From Prevotella sp. UBA1395 (GTDB lineage: Bacteria > Bacteroidota > Bacteroidia > Bacteroidales > Bacteroidaceae): a stretch of 8,658 bases of DNA. The position numbers were made by a program, and so were the translations under genes. The stretch is from assembly GCA_002305235.1 (NCBI GenBank), contig DBQL01000213.1:4190-12847 (forward strand). The letters are read 5' to 3'. The notes under the pieces were generated by a model. The model did not search any database and was not told where the DNA came from. It saw only the letters and a program-made list of their open reading frames with translations. Below, piece by piece: positions 1 to 7,730 of this stretch. Position 1 is the first letter of the stretch; each line of letters begins with the position of its first letter.

Positions 1-2
1 GT

Positions 3-76
3 CTTTTCGTCGCGCGATTGCTATCCGATCGGCTTGCGAAAAGATAGTAATCGCGACGCGAAAAGATAGTAATCGC
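3..76. repeat. short direct and inverted repeat cluster
   Basis: The 19-mer GCGAAAAGATAGTAATCGC occurs exactly at 36-54 and again at 58-76, separated by GAC, so the period is 22 bp. An inverted, diverged copy precedes it: the reverse complement of 3-25 matches 43-65 at 19 of 23 positions, with a near-perfect core (14-25 against 43-54, 11 of 12). The 8-bp palindrome CCGATCGG (25-32) sits between the arms. The cluster begins only two bases from the window edge, so it may be the end of a longer array. The spacing does not fit a CRISPR. Its function is unknown; an intergenic repeat family or a protein-binding array are both possible. Confidence 0.7.
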
Positions 77-130
77 AAACCCGTTTTTGTCAAGTTATTA
101 CAAGATATTGATTGTCAGTATTTTATAATA

Positions 131-152
131 AGCCCGTTTGGGGCTGTTTTTT
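131..152 (+). terminator. probable intrinsic terminator of an upstream gene
   Basis: AGCCC (131-135) and GGGCT (141-145) form a perfect 5-bp, mostly G-C stem around the loop GTTTG, followed by G and then six T residues (147-152). This is the classic intrinsic-terminator pattern for a + strand transcript. The gene it would end lies left of the window. The stem is short, so efficiency is uncertain. Confidence 0.6.
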
Positions 153-261
153 CGTGCCGATCATCGTCACTACGGTTTGGAGACGGTATGCAGACACCGC
201 CCTTCAAGATATTTCATCATCATTTTTTTCAGATTCCATCCCGTATGCTCCTGTTTCCCAT

Positions 262-289
262 GTCTCTCGCGCCGACGCGCCGGAGAGAC
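262..289. other. GC-rich hairpin in non-coding DNA
   Basis: GTCTCTC (262-268) pairs perfectly with GAGAGAC (283-289). The stem continues as GCGC (269-272) with GCGC (277-280) around a CGAC loop, leaving a two-base bulge (281-282). This gives 11 base pairs in total. No T tract follows, so it is not a standard terminator. It could be a structured 5' or 3' RNA element, part of a small RNA, or a DNA-level palindrome. No family is recognised. Confidence 0.5.
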
Positions 290-326
290 TTCTCGCCGTC
301 CTCGGGCGCTTGTCGTGGTGGCGGCA

Positions 327-343
327 GTGCAATTGATTTGCAC
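327..343. promoter_or_regulatory. 17-bp palindrome upstream of the antiporter promoter
   Basis: GTGCAA (327-332) and TTGCAC (338-343) are exact inverted arms with a 5-bp AT-rich spacer. This is the size and symmetry of a dimeric repressor or activator site. It lies about 40 bp upstream of the predicted -33 element. The operator role is inferred from position and symmetry only; the binding protein is unknown. Confidence 0.35.
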
Positions 344-382
344 GAAAATGAGCGTTAATCCTGTATAAAATTAATAGTTTTA

Positions 383-414
383 CTTGCCATATTTTAGATT
401 ATTTCTTATCTTTG
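383..414 (+). promoter_or_regulatory. Bacteroidota-type promoter of the antiporter gene
   Basis: The -7 box TATCTTTG (407-414) matches the Bacteroidota consensus TAnnTTTG exactly. CTTG (383-386), spaced 20 bp upstream, fits the -33 element (TTTG/TTG). Transcription would start near 420, giving a leader of about 30 bases before the ATG at 452. No other promoter of this type is seen before pfkA, so this one probably serves both genes. Confidence 0.7.
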
Positions 415-451
415 CGACAAAATGTTATAACCCGCAACAGATCGATTTGGA

Positions 452-1801
452 ATGGCTCTGATTATCGTTGGTATATTGCTTTTGGGTTATCTGCTCATTG
501 CCACAGAGAGTGTCACGAACGTGAACAAGGCGGCGGTGGCGATATTTGTGTGTACGGTGGGCTGGGTGCTTTATATCAGCTACGGTACCGACTTTGTCAT
601 GAGCCAGCATGCCTCCGAGTATGCCGTGTTTCTGCATGGCGCCCCTGCCACGAGCATCGCGGCCAAGGAGTTTATCGCCCAGCACGTGTTTCTGATCTAT
701 GTGGGCAAGGCTTGCGAGATCGTGCTGTTTCTCTTGGCCACGCGAACCATCGTTGATATTCTCGACCGCAACGAGTGTTTCGACTTCATCACGCAGCTTT
801 TGGCCACCCGCAGCAGCAGTCGCATGCTGTGGCTGCTCGGTTTGGTAACGCTGTTGGTGTCGGCCAATCTCGACAATCTCGTCACCACGGTGATGATGTT
901 GGTGGTGATGCGCAAGCTGGTGCACAACCGTCGGCAGCGCATGGTCTTTGGTTCGGCCATCGTGATCGCGGCCAACTGTGGCGGCGCCATGACGGTCATA
1001 GGGTCACCGACGGGACTGATGCTGTGGAGTGCCGGGCTGGTCTCGGCCTCGCATTTCTTCCTGACGCTGGTTGTGCCGTGCCTCTTGGCATGGGCCATCC
1101 CCACTTGGTGGATAGGCAGGAGCCTGCCCGAGCATGTGGAATCGGAGATGATGACGCTGTCGTATCGTGGCGACGACTCGCGCTTGGCGGTGTGGCAGCG
1201 CATGCTGATGCTATGCTGGGGACTGGGCGGACTATGGTTCATCCCCACGTTTCACAACATCACCAAGCTCAGTCCGTTTCTCGGGGCGCTCTGTGTGCTG
1301 AGCGTGCTGTGGGTGGTCAATGAGATTTTCAACAGGAAGTTCGCCGAGACGGGCGGCATGAGCGAGCGTCGTGTGCCCACCGTCTTTCAGGACGGCAGCC
1401 ACCAGCTCGTGCTCTTCGTGCTCGGCATGATGATGGCATGGGGCGTGGTCAAGGAGACCGGCGCGCTCGACACGCTCTGGGACTTTGTGCGGCAACAGGG
1501 CATTACAGACCCCATGCTGGCCGTGAGTGCCGGCGCGGTGAGTGCCGTACTCGACAATTTTGCCACCGCCGGGAGTTTCATCATGATTCATCCCACCGCC
1601 GGCCAAAACGACAGTTATTGGAGCATGATAGCCTTTATGTCGGCCGTGGGAGGCAACATCCTCTCCGTCGGCTCCATCTCGGGATGGGCATTGATGGGCA
1701 CCGAGAAGATGCGCGTGGGCTGGTATTTCAGCCAAGTGGGCTGGAAAGCGATGGTAGGCATGCTGGCGGGCTTTGCCGTCTTGTGGCTCACGACGATATG
1801 A
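452..1801 (+). CDS. nhaD: NhaD-family Na+/H+ antiporter
   Basis: This 449-residue, very hydrophobic inner-membrane protein has many predicted membrane helices and belongs to the NhaD group of the ion transporter superfamily. Family members exchange cytoplasmic Na+ (or Li+) for external H+. Landmarks seen: SANLDN (137-142) followed by a Thr-rich helix, AANCGGAMTVIGSPTG (173-188), a second half-site AVLDN (365-369), and GGNILSVGSISGWALMG (400-416) near the C-terminus. The paired acidic-Asn (DN) motifs in the two halves are typical of NhaD and related transporters, where the Asp residues are thought to take part in ion binding. The length fits the family (about 410-480). The start at 452 lies about 30 bases from a good promoter; the preceding leader shows no strong Shine-Dalgarno site. 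pfkA follows after 44 AT-rich bases. Ion specificity (Na+ or K+) cannot be settled from sequence. Confidence 0.85.
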   Translation: MALIIVGILLLGYLLIATESVTNVNKAAVAIFVCTVGWVLYISYGTDFVMSQHASEYAVFLHGAPATSIAAKEFIAQHVFLIYVGKACEIVLFLLATRTIVDILDRNECFDFITQLLATRSSSRMLWLLGLVTLLVSANLDNLVTTVMMLVVMRKLVHNRRQRMVFGSAIVIAANCGGAMTVIGSPTGLMLWSAGLVSASHFFLTLVVPCLLAWAIPTWWIGRSLPEHVESEMMTLSYRGDDSRLAVWQRMLMLCWGLGGLWFIPTFHNITKLSPFLGALCVLSVLWVVNEIFNRKFAETGGMSERRVPTVFQDGSHQLVLFVLGMMMAWGVVKETGALDTLWDFVRQQGITDPMLAVSAGAVSAVLDNFATAGSFIMIHPTAGQNDSYWSMIAFMSAVGGNILSVGSISGWALMGTEKMRVGWYFSQVGWKAMVGMLAGFAVLWLTTI

Positions 1802-1833
1802 AATATAATAAGGTAAAAACAAAATATAAAGCA

Positions 1834-1838
1834 AAGGA
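1834..1838 (+). promoter_or_regulatory. possible ribosome binding site of pfkA
   Basis: AAGGA lies seven bases before the pfkA ATG at 1846, in an otherwise A/T-only spacer. It supports this start, which also matches the family N-terminus. Confidence 0.4.
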
Positions 1839-1845
1839 TAATTGA

Positions 1846-2823
1846 ATGGGAAAGATTAAGACGATTGGTGTGCTCACTTCAGGAGGAGACGCACCCGGAA
1901 TGAATGCCGCGATTCGTGCAGTGACACGTGCCGGAATATGCAACGGTTTTCAGATTAAAGGTATATACCGCGGTTTTGAGGGATTGATCAATGGTGAGGT
2001 GAAACCCTTCACCACAGAGAATGTGTCGGGTATCATCATGCAGGGTGGCACCATCCTCAAGACAGCGCGCTCGTCAGAGTTTCGCACGCCCGAGGGTCGC
2101 GAGAAGGCATACGCCAATTTGCAGAAGGAAGAGATCGATGCCTTGGTGGTGATCGGCGGCAACGGGTCGCTCACGGGAGCCATGAATTTCGCGCAGGAAC
2201 ATGACCTGTGCTGCATCGGTCTGCCCGGAACGATCGACAACGACCTCTACGGCACCGATACGACCATCGGCTATGACACCACGCTCAACACCATCGTGGA
2301 GTGTGTGGACCGCATTCGCGACACGGCACAGAGCCACGAGCGCATCTTCTTCATCGAGGTGATGGGGCGTGATGCCGGTTTCCTCGCGCAGAATGCCGCC
2401 ATCGCAAGCGGTGCCGAGGCCGCCATCATCCCCGAGGATTCTACCGATGTGGACCAGTTGGCACAGTTCATGGCCCGCGGCATACGCAAGTCGAAGAAGA
2501 GCTGTATCGTCATCGTCTCGGAGAGTCCCAAGTGTGGCGCGCTCTATTATGCCGACCGTGTGAAGAAGGAATTTACCGGATATGACGTGCGCGTGTCTAT
2601 CCTTGGGCATCTGCAGCGAGGCGGACGACCCTCGGCCCACGACCGTATCTTGGCCAGTAGGACGGGTGTCGGCGCCATCGAGGCCATCATTCAGGGTCAG
2701 CGCAACGTCATGGTGGGCATCCATAACAATGAGGTGACCTACGTGCCGCTGTCTGAAGCCATCCGCTCCGATAAACCCTTCGACAGAAAGCTGATCAAGG
2801 TACTCGACGAGCTGAGTATCTGA
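1846..2823 (+). CDS. pfkA: ATP-dependent 6-phosphofructokinase
   Basis: PfkA phosphorylates fructose 6-phosphate to fructose 1,6-bisphosphate in the cytoplasm, the committed step of glycolysis. The 325 residues match the usual bacterial length (about 320). Motifs in order: nucleotide loop [10 protein letters not shown] (11-20), R75 (E. coli R72), GGNGS (104-108), PGTIDND (127-133) with catalytic base D131 (E. coli D127), R166, substrate loop MGRDAG (173-178), E226 and GHLQRGG (254-260) with H255 and R258. G107, at the site that is Asp in PPi-dependent enzymes, indicates ATP as donor. N106 replaces the Mg2+-associated Asp103 of E. coli. The start gives the standard N-terminus and has AAGGA upstream. 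It is probably co-transcribed with the antiporter gene; no clear terminator follows before the atp promoter. Confidence 0.96.
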   Translation: MGKIKTIGVLTSGGDAPGMNAAIRAVTRAGICNGFQIKGIYRGFEGLINGEVKPFTTENVSGIIMQGGTILKTARSSEFRTPEGREKAYANLQKEEIDALVVIGGNGSLTGAMNFAQEHDLCCIGLPGTIDNDLYGTDTTIGYDTTLNTIVECVDRIRDTAQSHERIFFIEVMGRDAGFLAQNAAIASGAEAAIIPEDSTDVDQLAQFMARGIRKSKKSCIVIVSESPKCGALYYADRVKKEFTGYDVRVSILGHLQRGGRPSAHDRILASRTGVGAIEAIIQGQRNVMVGIHNNEVTYVPLSEAIRSDKPFDRKLIKVLDELSI

Positions 2824-2849
2824 CAGCCCACTAAATATTGTTAAAAAGT

Positions 2850-2880
2850 TTTCCGCTTCATAGAATAAAGCGTACTTTTG
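2850..2880 (+). promoter_or_regulatory. promoter of the ATP synthase operon
   Basis: TACTTTTG (2873-2880) is an exact TAnnTTTG -7 box. TTTC (2850-2853), 19 bp upstream, is an acceptable but imperfect -33 element. Transcription would start at about 2886, leaving a leader of roughly 60 bases that ends in an A-rich tract before the atpD ATG at 2949. The spacer between the boxes contains a 5-bp inverted repeat, CGCTT (2854-2858) and AAGCG (2868-2872), which might be a regulator site or chance. Confidence 0.65.
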
Positions 2881-2907
2881 CATGGTGCGCAGCGGCTGTG
2901 CGCCATG
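2881..2907 (+). promoter_or_regulatory. inverted repeat at the atp transcription start
   Basis: CATGGTGCGCA (2881-2891) and TGTGCGCCATG (2897-2907) are inverted arms with a five-base GCGGC loop. They pair over 11 positions, two of them G-U in RNA. The repeat abuts the -7 box and spans the predicted +1. It could be an operator that blocks initiation, or, if transcription begins at its left edge, a 5' hairpin that stabilises the long atp mRNA. No T tract follows, so it is not a terminator of pfkA. Confidence 0.5.
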
Positions 2908-2945
2908 CATCGAACAGAATATAAAATAAAAAACTAAAACAATAG

Positions 2946-4475
<1,530 letters not shown>

Positions 4476-4507
4476 CCGGATTCTTAAACATTCAAACTTG
4501 AAAAGTT

Positions 4508-4747
4508 ATGTTGAAGTTAAGAATTGTGTCTCCCGAGAAAGTGGTGTTTGATGGCGAAGTGACCGGTGTCACGGTGCCGGGAACACTTGGCAGCTTTGAG
4601 ATTCTCAACAATCACGCACCCATCATTTCCTCGTTGACCGTGGGAAGGGTGGACTACAAGACCGCGGAGGGTGTCACATCGCTCGACATCCGGGGCGGGT
4701 TTGTGGAGGTGAAGCAAAACGAGGTGAACCTCTGTGTGGAGGTATGA
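4508..4747 (+). CDS. atpC: F1Fo ATP synthase subunit epsilon, short form
   Basis: Epsilon sits on the central stalk with gamma and contacts the c ring. The 79 residues correspond to the N-terminal beta-sandwich only: KLRIVSPEKVVFDGEV at the start, VPGTLGSFEILNNHAPIISS (23-42) in the middle and GGFVEVKQNEVNLCVE at the end. The C-terminal two-helix domain (residues about 90-138 in E. coli), which can extend and inhibit the enzyme, is absent. The gene is not frameshifted: the stop is immediately followed by the next gene through an ATGA overlap, and short epsilons are usual in this phylum. Autoinhibition by epsilon is therefore not expected. The start follows an A-rich leader. Confidence 0.95.
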   Translation: MLKLRIVSPEKVVFDGEVTGVTVPGTLGSFEILNNHAPIISSLTVGRVDYKTAEGVTSLDIRGGFVEVKQNEVNLCVEV

Positions 4748-4995
4748 TGGAGCGACAGAAGATCAAGAACATCTACAAGACAGGGCTTAGGGTGATTGTC
4801 GGCATGGTGCTGGCACTCCTCTTGGGCTTGAACATGGCTCGGGTGGAGCAGTATAACCGGCTCTTGGCCGTGACCGCCTTCGTCGTGACGCTCTTGTGGG
4901 TCGTGGTCTTCGCGCTCTTGTCCAAGCATGCCACCCCCGGCCGCGGTGATGAATCGCCGGCCGGCCGGATGGAGAAGGGAAAGCCGCGCGAATGA
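4744..4995 (+). CDS. small two-helix membrane protein in the atp operon
   Basis: This 83-residue protein is not recognised by sequence. It has a basic N-terminus (RQKIKNIYK), a first hydrophobic helix at about 14-32, a short polar turn with R33, E35 and R39, a second helix at about 40-60 and a charged hydrophilic tail of about 23 residues. A helical hairpin with both ends in the cytoplasm fits the charge pattern. Its start overlaps the atpC stop by four bases (ATGA), with GGAGGT directly upstream; the second ATG (4747) is equally possible. It lies where N-ATPase operons carry atpQ and many F-type operons carry atpZ/atpI, both small two- to four-helix membrane proteins linked to Fo assembly. 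An AtpQ/AtpZ-like role is inferred from position and topology only. Confidence 0.75.
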   Translation: MMERQKIKNIYKTGLRVIVGMVLALLLGLNMARVEQYNRLLAVTAFVVTLLWVVVFALLSKHATPGRGDESPAGRMEKGKPRE

Positions 4996-5282
4996 TCATG
5001 GGGCATCTTTCAATAATGACGATTGCCTGTTGCGCGTGCTTCTTCGCTGTCCTCGGAATACTGTGGGTGTGGGGATACGACGTTGTCAAGAGGCGGTCGC
5101 CCGAGAATCTTCCCAAGTTTTATTTGGCATTGGCGGTGGTTCGCATCCTCGCCGTGCTGACTTTGGCAGGAGTTTATATCCTGTTCGTATCGCGGAGCGC
5201 CGGGCAATCCAAGGCGTTCGCCCTGATGGTCGGTGCCATGTATGTGGCGATGATGGCCATAACGCTGAAAATTAAACATTAA
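4992..5282 (+). CDS. small three-helix membrane protein, AtpR/AtpI-like by position
   Basis: This 96-residue protein has three predicted membrane helices (about 7-28, 44-66 and 73-92). A basic loop (KRRSPENLPK, 33-42) lies between the first two, and R51 lies inside the otherwise hydrophobic second helix. Its start overlaps the preceding stop by four bases (ATGA; ATG at 4998 is an alternative), and atpB begins 11 bases after its stop. Position directly before atpB, size and three-helix layout resemble AtpR of N-ATPase operons and, more loosely, AtpI, an assembly factor of the c ring. The helix Arg could meet the c-subunit glutamate during assembly; that is inference. It might instead be a lineage-specific Fo accessory subunit. 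Confidence 0.75.
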   Translation: MIMGHLSIMTIACCACFFAVLGILWVWGYDVVKRRSPENLPKFYLALAVVRILAVLTLAGVYILFVSRSAGQSKAFALMVGAMYVAMMAITLKIKH

Positions 5283-5293
5283 ATGGAATTGAA

Positions 5294-6358
5294 ATGAAAT
5301 ACGTCAAATTGATTGTCTGCATGTTGCTGCTGCTGGTTCTCGGTCTCCCCTCGCGGGCGTCTACCGGCGGAGAGGGCAAGCTCAACACCTCGGAGATCGT
5401 GGTGGGACATATCAAGGACTCCTACGAATGGCATGTGACCAATATCGGCGAGGAGCCGGTGATCATCCATTTGCCGGTGATCGTGAAGAGTTCCACGGGT
5501 TGGCACGTGTTCAGTACGGCGCGGTTTGAGGAAGAACCCGATGCCAAGGGATATCGGGTAGGTCCGCATAACCTTGTCATCGCGTCAAAAGGCGACAACG
5601 CCGGGAAGATTGTCGAACTGCAGAATGGCAGCGAGGTGCGGCCGTTGGACATCTCCATCACCAAGACAGTGGCCGTGATGTTCATCGATGCCATCATCCT
5701 TCTGCTGTGCATCCTTATCCCGGCGAGATGGTATCGCCATCGCAAGGCCGGAGATCCGGCACCGGGAGGGTTTACCGGGTTTATTGAGATGATCGTGACA
5801 TACGTGGAAGACAACATCATCAAACCGGGTGTTGGCGAGGGCTACGAGAAGTATTCGCCTTACCTGATGACCTGTTTCTTCTTCATTCTCACCTGTAATC
5901 TCATGGGTATCATGCCGTTCCCGCCGGGTGGGGGCAATGTCACGGGTAACATCGCGGTGACTTTTTTCCTTGCGCTTTGTACCTTTATCATCACCCAGTT
6001 CAGCGGTACTCGGCACTATTGGAAAGAGATTTTTTGGCCCGAGGTGCCATTGGCATTGAAGGCTTTCCCTTTGATTCCGTTCATAGAGTTTGTCGGAATC
6101 TTCACCAAACCGTTCGCGCTGATGATTCGTCTCTTTGCCAACATGATGGCCGGACATGCCATTGCCCTGTCTTTGACATGTATCATCTTCGTGGTTGCCG
6201 CCATCGGCGGAGCGACATTCTATGGCATGAGCGTGCTGAGTGTGGTGATGAGCGTGTTCATGATGTGCCTTGAGTTCTTGGTATGCTTCATCCAAGCGAT
6301 GGTGTTCACGATGCTCAGCTCCATCTTTATCGGTTTGGCGAGAGTGAAAGCGGAATAA
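5294..6358 (+). CDS. atpB: F1Fo ATP synthase subunit a
   Basis: Subunit a is the membrane stator that forms the two ion half-channels against the c ring. The 354 residues are longer than E. coli AtpB (271). A signal-peptide-like N-terminus (1-22, KYVK then a Leu-rich core, possible cleavage after SRA) leads into a hydrophilic domain of about 100 residues with HIKDSYEWH (39-47), probably outside the membrane. The Fo core starts near 125. The essential arginine is R279 (E. coli R210) in IRLFANMMAGH. H288 and E327 occupy the E. coli E219 and H245 positions, the swapped arrangement also found in mitochondria; Q334 matches Q252. The gene follows the two small membrane-protein genes closely, and atpE begins 48 bases downstream. 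Confidence 0.95.
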   Translation: MKYVKLIVCMLLLLVLGLPSRASTGGEGKLNTSEIVVGHIKDSYEWHVTNIGEEPVIIHLPVIVKSSTGWHVFSTARFEEEPDAKGYRVGPHNLVIASKGDNAGKIVELQNGSEVRPLDISITKTVAVMFIDAIILLLCILIPARWYRHRKAGDPAPGGFTGFIEMIVTYVEDNIIKPGVGEGYEKYSPYLMTCFFFILTCNLMGIMPFPPGGGNVTGNIAVTFFLALCTFIITQFSGTRHYWKEIFWPEVPLALKAFPLIPFIEFVGIFTKPFALMIRLFANMMAGHAIALSLTCIIFVVAAIGGATFYGMSVLSVVMSVFMMCLEFLVCFIQAMVFTMLSSIFIGLARVKAE

Positions 6359-6394
6359 AATGAAATGAAAATATAAAACAAATAATAACATTAA

Positions 6395-6652
<258 letters not shown>

Positions 6653-6674
6653 TCAAAAAGCATAATCGCTGCGT

Positions 6675-7187
6675 ATGGATTTATTAATGCCCAGTACCGG
6701 CTTGCTGTTTTGGATGACTGTCGTCTTCCTGATTGTGCTTGCCGTTCTTTGGAAATGGGGATTCCCCGCTATCACCACGATGGTGAAAGAACGCAAGAAC
6801 TTTATCGACGAGAGTCTTCGCAAGGCACATGAAGCCAATGAGAAGCTGGCCAACATACAGCAAGAAGGAGAATCCATTCTGCAGTCAGCTCGCGAGCAGC
6901 AGGCCGCTATCTTGAAGGAAGCCACCGCCACACGCGAAGCTATTGTTGCGAAAGCCCAGACCCAAGCGAAAGAAGAGGGTGCCCGATTGCTTGACGATGC
7001 CAAGACCGAAATTGAGTCGCAGAAGCAACAGGCCATCCGGGAGATTCGCGCTCAGGTAGCCGAACTGTCCGTGAAGATTGCGGAAAAGATCGTCCGTGAG
7101 AGGCTTTCGACAGATGACAAGCAGATGGAATTGATTGACAAGCTGCTGGCAAATGTATCTGTTGATGATAAAAACGATAATAAATAA
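6675..7187 (+). CDS. atpF: F1Fo ATP synthase subunit b
   Basis: Subunit b forms the peripheral stalk that holds the F1 head still against rotation. The 170 residues start with a short polar segment, then one membrane helix (about 9-30) ending in KWGFPAI. A long, highly charged coiled coil rich in Ala, Glu, Lys and Gln (about 37-142) follows, with a short C-terminal region (AELSVKIAEKIVRERL, then an acidic tail) that should bind delta. Length fits the family (about 155-175). Only one b-type gene is present, so the stalk is expected to be a homodimer. The gap to atpE is 22 bases with no clear Shine-Dalgarno site, and atpH starts 6 bases after the stop, suggesting coupled translation. Confidence 0.96.
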   Translation: MDLLMPSTGLLFWMTVVFLIVLAVLWKWGFPAITTMVKERKNFIDESLRKAHEANEKLANIQQEGESILQSAREQQAAILKEATATREAIVAKAQTQAKEEGARLLDDAKTEIESQKQQAIREIRAQVAELSVKIAEKIVRERLSTDDKQMELIDKLLANVSVDDKNDNK

Positions 7188-7193
7188 CGTGAT

Positions 7194-7730
7194 ATGGATT
7201 TAGGTGTAATATCGGTGAGGTACGCGCGTGCACTTCTCAAGAGTGCCACGAGGCTGAAGCAAGAGACCGTGGTCTACAAGGAGATGCAGATGCTTTCGCA
7301 AAGTTTCATGCAGGTACCGCAGTTGCGCTTTACCATTGATAACCCTATGTTGTCCAAGGACAAGAAGCTGTCGCTCATCGAAACGGCGGCGGGTGGCAAC
7401 CTCTCGGCGCTGACCGGACGATTCTTGCAGCTTGTCTTCAAGGAGGGTAGGGAGAGCACCTTGCAATTGATGGCAGCCTCTTTTATCACACTTTACCGTC
7501 AACAGAATAACATTACCCGTGGCAAACTGATCACCGCCGTAGCCGTTTCGCCCCAGACCGAGGCGAAGATGAAGCAGAAGGTGGAGAGCAAGACTCATGG
7601 AACTGTAGAGTTTAATGTAGAGATCGATCCCGACATCATCGGCGGATTTATCTTGGAATATGATACCTACAGGCTGGATGCGAGTGTGAAATCGAAGCTC
7701 AATTCGGTTCTCAACACCCTGCGGAAGTAA
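7194..7730 (+). CDS. atpH: F1Fo ATP synthase subunit delta
   Basis: Delta (OSCP in mitochondria) joins the peripheral stalk to the top of F1. The 178 residues match the family length. The N-terminal helical domain opens with ISVRYARALLKSA (6-18) and includes a mid-domain NPMLSKDKK (50-58). The C-terminal part ends with the family signature DPDIIGGFILEYDTYRLDAS (145-164) followed by a short helix. Its presence separates this operon from N-ATPase operons, which lack delta. It is followed by a 146-base gap that is unusual in an otherwise tight operon. Confidence 0.95.
   Translation: MDLGVISVRYARALLKSATRLKQETVVYKEMQMLSQSFMQVPQLRFTIDNPMLSKDKKLSLIETAAGGNLSALTGRFLQLVFKEGRESTLQLMAASFITLYRQQNNITRGKLITAVAVSPQTEAKMKQKVESKTHGTVEFNVEIDPDIIGGFILEYDTYRLDASVKSKLNSVLNTLRK

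Larger units (their letters stand above)
1..451. other. gene-free stretch at left edge
   Basis: No convincing gene is seen in these 451 bases. Three overlapping short open frames on the + strand (112-336, 138-368 and a 56-codon frame at 188-358) give low-complexity products rich in Arg, Ser and His that resemble no family I recognise. Several hairpins and a terminator also lie inside them. The stretch does hold, in order: a repeat cluster (3-76), a probable intrinsic terminator (131-152), a GC-rich hairpin (262-289), a palindrome (327-343) and the promoter of the next gene (383-414). It is best read as the space between an unseen upstream + strand gene and the antiporter gene, though a small RNA in 153-360 cannot be excluded. 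Confidence 0.6.

Noticed and set aside
36..76. CRISPR array at the left edge
   Set aside because: The repeat is 19 bp with a 3-bp separator and only two direct copies, far from the 25-40 bp repeats and similar-length spacers of CRISPR.
112..368. Short + strand open frames 112-336, 138-368 and 188-358
   Set aside because: Three overlapping frames with low-complexity, Arg/Ser/His-rich products, no recognisable domain, no ribosome binding site, and overlap with a terminator or hairpins.
697..1834. Frames at 697-1248, 775-1323, 1232-1834 and 1438-1845 overlapping the antiporter gene
   Set aside because: Shadow frames of a membrane protein with clear NhaD motifs; their products are His/Arg-rich and lack hydrophobic helices.
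2881..2907. Intrinsic terminator for pfkA
   Set aside because: The hairpin lies downstream of the atp -7 box and has no following T tract.
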